64,000 nucleotides of DNA, taken from assembly GCF_021650975.2 (NCBI RefSeq), contig NZ_CP091285.1:3596001-3660000 (forward strand), written 5' to 3'. Positions within the stretch are counted from its first letter, which is position 1; each line of letters opens with the position of its first letter. Below the pieces are notes generated by a model. The model searched no databases and was not told where the DNA came from. It worked only from the letters and a program-made list of their open reading frames with translations. Below, piece by piece: positions 61,245-64,000 of the stretch. Both the position numbers and the translations under genes were made by a program. The DNA is from Flavobacterium jumunjinense (GTDB taxonomy: Bacteria > Bacteroidota > Bacteroidia > Flavobacteriales > Flavobacteriaceae).

Positions 61245-62699
61245 ATGAAAAAAAGAGAAATGAATATACTTAATATAAATAAATATAAATATGTAGTTTT
61301 AGTCTGCATATTATTTAATTTAATAGGCTGTAAAACGCCACATTTAGTTGAAAAAGTAGCAAATACCAATTTACCCGAAAAGTATGCTTCTTCCCAAGAT
61401 TCAATAAACTCTGGGAAGGTAAAATGGAAAGACTATTTTGGAGATGCTTATCTTAATGGATTGATTGATATTGCTCTCAAAAACAATCAAGAACTGAATA
61501 TTACGTTACAAGAGATTGAAATTTCTCGTAATGAAATTCAAGCTAGAAAAGGAGAATATTTACCTTTTATAGGAATGAAAAGTGGTGCAGGATTAGAAAA
61601 AGTTGGCCGATATACAAGTAAGGGAGCAAATGATGCAACCACAGATATAAAACCAAATACAGAAATGCCAGAACCTCTTCCAGATTATATGATTGGTGCT
61701 TATGCCAGTTGGGAAGTCGATATTTGGGGAAAACTTCACAATGCTAAAAAGGCAGCTGTAAGCCGCTATTTAGCATCTGTAGAAGGGAAAAACTTTGTTA
61801 TTACTAATCTTATAGCAGAAATAGCTAATTCGTATTATGAATTATTAGCACTGGATAATCAATTGAGTTTAATTAAACAAAATATTAATATTCAAAATGA
61901 TGCTCTTAAAATTGTAAAATTACAAAAAGAATCTGCAAAAGTAACAGAATTAGCAGTAAAGCGATTTGAAGCACAAGTATTATACACACAGAGTCTTCAA
62001 TTTAATATTGAACAAAATATTGTTGAAACAGAAAATAGAATAAATTATTTATTAGGAAGATACCCTCAACCTATAGAAAGAGATTCTAAATTTTTTGCAA
62101 CATTAAATATTGAAAGTATTGGTATGGGTTTGCCATCTGAATTATTAATTAATCGTCCAGATATTAGACAAGCCGAATTAAATTTAGAAGCTGCTAAACT
62201 TGATATTAAAGTCGCAAAAGCTAGATTTTATCCATCATTAGGAATTTCTGCTGGTATAGGTTTTCAGGCTTTTAATCCTTCCTATTTAATAAAAACTCCA
62301 CAGTCTCTTCTATATTCTATAACTGGAGATTTAATAGCTCCATTAATAAATAGAAATGCCATAAAAGCAACATATTATAATGCGAATGCAAAGCAAATAC
62401 AAGCAGTTTATAATTATGAACGTACTATTTTAAATGCTTATGTTGAAGTAGCAAATCAACTTTCTATGGTTGAAAATATTGCAAAAACATATCATTATAA
62501 ATCAAAACAAGTTGATGCTTTAAATGAATCAATTACAATTTCAAATGATCTTTTTAAATCTGCAAGAGCAGATTATATGGAAGTTTTGTTAACACAACGT
62601 GATGCATTGGAGTCACAGTTTGATTTAATTGAAACAAAAATGAAACAATTAAATACTAAAGTTTTTATTTATAAGGCTTTAGGTGGTGGTTGGAATTAG
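61245..62699 (+). CDS. TolC-family outer-membrane efflux lipoprotein
   Basis: About 484 residues from the Met at 61245, 4 bp past the permease stop. A Met at 61230 overlaps that gene, and one at 61260 is also possible. A lipobox (NLIGCK) indicates an outer-membrane lipoprotein of the NodT subgroup. Two OEP repeats, with segments NGLIDIALKNNQELN and YASWEVDIWGKL in the first half and LLINRPDIRQAE in the second, support a trimeric tunnel. It completes the tripartite pump. Confidence 0.92.
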   Translation: MKKREMNILNINKYKYVVLVCILFNLIGCKTPHLVEKVANTNLPEKYASSQDSINSGKVKWKDYFGDAYLNGLIDIALKNNQELNITLQEIEISRNEIQARKGEYLPFIGMKSGAGLEKVGRYTSKGANDATTDIKPNTEMPEPLPDYMIGAYASWEVDIWGKLHNAKKAAVSRYLASVEGKNFVITNLIAEIANSYYELLALDNQLSLIKQNINIQNDALKIVKLQKESAKVTELAVKRFEAQVLYTQSLQFNIEQNIVETENRINYLLGRYPQPIERDSKFFATLNIESIGMGLPSELLINRPDIRQAELNLEAAKLDIKVAKARFYPSLGISAGIGFQAFNPSYLIKTPQSLLYSITGDLIAPLINRNAIKATYYNANAKQIQAVYNYERTILNAYVEVANQLSMVENIAKTYHYKSKQVDALNESITISNDLFKSARADYMEVLLTQRDALESQFDLIETKMKQLNTKVFIYKALGGGWN

Positions 62700-62726
62700 T
62701 TCTTTTTATTAGCTTTATTTAGTAAG

Positions 62727-62759
62727 CCATCTTGTAATAAAAATACAAGATGGTTTTTT
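62727..62759 (+). terminator. Terminator of the RND operon
   Basis: A 10-bp perfect stem (62727-62736 with 62744-62753) with a 7-nt loop and a six-T tail, 28 bp after the outer-membrane factor stop. Confidence 0.88.
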
Positions 62760-62909
62760 ATACTAATAAGATCGTTAAATTTATTCATAGTTTTTACAAC
62801 AAAGCATTTTGCATCACTGTTTAATACATATATTCCTTTTTTCTAGTGTATTAATAAAAGATTAAAATGACTATTTTTCTTAGGAGATTTCATTATCTAA
62901 CTTTAAAAA

Positions 62910-63338
62910 TTATTGCCATTTTATGGAATTAATTGGCCAACTATAATAGCTACAAACAGCTTGATTGTTTAGTATTCCAGGTTGCCAACCTTTCATAGTT
63001 AAAAACGCTTCTCTTAATTCTTTTTTACAAAGTGTATTAAGTTTAGATTTAGAGAATGTCGCTTCAATTACTTCGCCTTCTAAGTTAATGGTTAAAATTA
63101 TGTGCAATTTTGTAATCAAAACATTATCTCTTTCCATACTACGCAATAAAACAGGAACGATATGATTATTAAAATACTTATCTAGATTACTTGTCTCACT
63201 TTTAAATTTTGGCTGTATTTCTGTGTATCTAGCAATGGTATCACAATTTTTATCCTGTGAGTAGGATGTTGTTAATGTAAATATTAGTAGCAATAGAAAT
63301 GTGGAGAATATTTTTTTCAAAAGGATAATTAGTTTCAT
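62910..63338 (-). CDS. Small exported protein with TonB C-terminal-like domain
   Basis: About 142 residues from the Met that yields a signal peptide (MKLIILLKKIFSTFLL...). The longer frame to 63458 has an unconvincing N-terminus. The mature part contains NLEGEVIEATFSKS and a final KGWQPGILNNQAVCSYYSWPI, similar in pattern to energy transducer TonB C-terminal domains. There is no proline-rich spanning region. The gene stands alone. Confidence 0.65.
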   Translation of the reverse strand: MKLIILLKKIFSTFLLLLIFTLTTSYSQDKNCDTIARYTEIQPKFKSETSNLDKYFNNHIVPVLLRSMERDNVLITKLHIILTINLEGEVIEATFSKSKLNTLCKKELREAFLTMKGWQPGILNNQAVCSYYSWPINSIKWQ

Positions 63339-63522
63339 TATTTTTAAAAGCAATTTTATTGCAATAGTGTAAATAAAGATAGAAAAATGTAATGATTTTT
63401 TTAAATATTTTTTGAGATTATAAAATATTGTTATCTTTAATTTTGGTAATAATACCATTTATCACTTGAATTTACTGAAATAAAACGCCCTTTTTCCTCG
63501 CTATTTCAATATAATATAAAAA

Positions 63523-63537
63523 CTTAGCGTTGCTAAG
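63523..63537. repeat. Hairpin preceding the palindromic repeats
   Basis: cttagc-gtt-gctaag forms a perfect 6-bp stem with a 3-nt loop just before the palindromes. It may belong to the same repeat element. Confidence 0.5.
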
Positions 63538-63549
63538 CTTTTATATATC

Positions 63550-63665
63550 ATCCCTAAAGGGATTTATATTCACATTCTTAGTAGTTTTTATTACCAATAT
63601 TTTATCCCTAAAGGGATTGTTATTGGAATTATTATTTGTTATCAATAGTTTTTCCATAAAGGGAT
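63550..63665. repeat. Short intergenic palindromes (three copies)
   Basis: ATCCCTAAAGGGAT occurs at 63550-63563 and 63604-63617, with a degenerate copy at 63652-63665. The spacing is 54 and 48 bp. It occupies most of the 372-bp gap between the TonB-like gene and the sensor gene. Such repeats resemble REP-type elements, but no transposase is present. Confidence 0.75.
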
Positions 63666-63686
63666 CTTTACATTTATCCATACAAA

Positions 63687-63708
63687 AAAAGCACTTTTCA
63701 GTGCTTTT
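63687..63708 (-). terminator. Terminator of the truncated sensor gene
   Basis: A 9-bp stem, aaaagcact (63687-63695) and agtgctttt (63700-63708), with a 4-nt loop. On the minus strand it is followed by more Ts. It lies just after the sensor gene stop. Confidence 0.8.
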
Positions 63709-63710
63709 CA

Positions 63711-64000
63711 TTATTCTCTTTTTCCTCTAAATTGTTTTAGTAGCTTTCGGTTAAATTCATCTTCTACTTTTTTAAGTTTGATCACTTTTTTAGCAGGTAG
63801 CACTTTTAGTAAATCTTTAATGTACTTCTTTTTAAGATTGTGCATTTCATCTTCATAATCTTCCATCTGATTAATTAGTTCTTTTGCTTCTTTTTCTGAG
63901 ACACTATCAATACCATCATTCTCAAATTTATTGATGATTTTCTTCATTTTATTATGTCTAATTTCAAACTGTTTGTCATCAAATGTATTATAAACAGGCC
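63711..64000 (-). CDS. Sensor of ECF-type sigma factor, partial
   Basis: The open frame continues past the window edge. The N-terminal end visible before the internal Met reads PVYNTFDDKQFEIRHNKM, matching the FWPVYN...D segment of the small helical proteins annotated as sensor of ECF-type sigma factor in Bacteroidota. The C-terminal half (SEKEAKELINQMEDYEDE, then LLKVLPAKKVIKLK, ending FRGKRE) also fits. These proteins usually have a signal peptide and neighbour an ECF sigma factor, which would lie beyond the window. The Met at 63947 is therefore not the true start. Confidence 0.78.
   Translation of the reverse strand, partial: PVYNTFDDKQFEIRHNKMKKIINKFENDGIDSVSEKEAKELINQMEDYEDEMHNLKKKYIKDLLKVLPAKKVIKLKKVEDEFNRKLLKQFRGKRE

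Noticed and set aside
63339..63458. Long N-terminal extension of the TonB-like gene
   Set aside because: It gives a basic, hydrophobic stretch before a normal signal peptide. The internal Met at 63338 is a better start.
1..64000. tRNA, rRNA and insertion sequences
   Set aside because: None was recognised by eye on either strand. A tRNAscan-SE and ISfinder run would be needed to rule out weak cases.

Overview
The window is an AT-rich bacterial chromosome segment from the phylum Bacteroidota, almost certainly family Flavobacteriaceae. Supporting signs are a C-terminal type IX secretion sorting domain on a secreted nuclease, a fused CcoNO cbb3 oxidase, TAnnTTTG-type -7 promoter boxes without strong Shine-Dalgarno sites, a SulP/carbonic anhydrase pair, a LETM1-like protein and a truncated ECF-sigma-associated sensor protein. 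Genus cannot be fixed from the sequence alone. No rRNA, tRNA, IS element or CRISPR array was recognised.

Layout. 1-5.2 kb: small exported protein, SulP anion transporter with beta-carbonic anhydrase, LETM1-like protein, cation/proton antiporter. 5.5-13.5 kb: fatty-acid beta-oxidation genes on the minus strand (MarR regulator, two-domain hydroxyacyl-CoA dehydrogenase/enoyl-CoA hydratase, thiolase, acyl-CoA dehydrogenase) plus acyl-CoA synthetase. Two matching palindromes tie the operon and the synthetase together. 13.8-16.8 kb: LTA-synthase-type phosphotransferase, a tyrosine-phosphatase-like protein and small membrane proteins. 17.0-21.2 kb: a compact class II lanthipeptide cassette (precursor, LanM, secreted HExxH protein). 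21.3-28.0 kb: a complete trpEGDCFBA operon led by an 18-residue leader peptide with three consecutive Trp codons and an attenuator hairpin. 28.1-31.4 kb: MarR/nitroreductase/YceI operon, then a TlpA/thioredoxin/rhodanese group. 31.5-35.2 kb: T9SS-sorted endonuclease I, RsmB-type methyltransferase and a Ser/Arg-rich repeat protein.

35.2-44.8 kb: Crp/Fnr regulator divergent from a full cbb3 oxidase locus (ccoI, ccoS, ccoNO, ccoQ, ccoP, ccoG, ccoH, SafE-type membrane protein). 45.7-53.2 kb: an accessory island with a PAAR-like DUF4280 protein, a 954-residue OmpA-containing protein, two paralogous lipoproteins, and an SPFH/zinc-ribbon pair. 53.3-53.8 kb: an orphan double-glycine-leader peptide and an array of about eleven 16-bp palindromes spaced every 21-22 bp. 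53.8-62.7 kb: hemN, a BNR-repeat lipoprotein, and an RND efflux operon whose permease gene is frameshifted within its first transmembrane helix. 62.9-64.0 kb: TonB-like small protein, short palindromic repeats, and a sensor gene cut by the window edge.

The regulatory signals link genes in four ways. An FNR-like palindrome lies exactly 33 bp (centre to centre) from the putative -7 box at ccoI, ccoS-ccoNO and hemN, suggesting one low-oxygen regulon under the adjacent Crp/Fnr protein. The MarR-type palindromes suggest a fatty-acid regulon. The trp leader suggests ribosome-mediated attenuation. No clear terminator separates trpA from the lanthipeptide genes. The most novel candidates are the lanthipeptide cassette, the helically phased palindrome array, and the PAAR-like/OmpA island.
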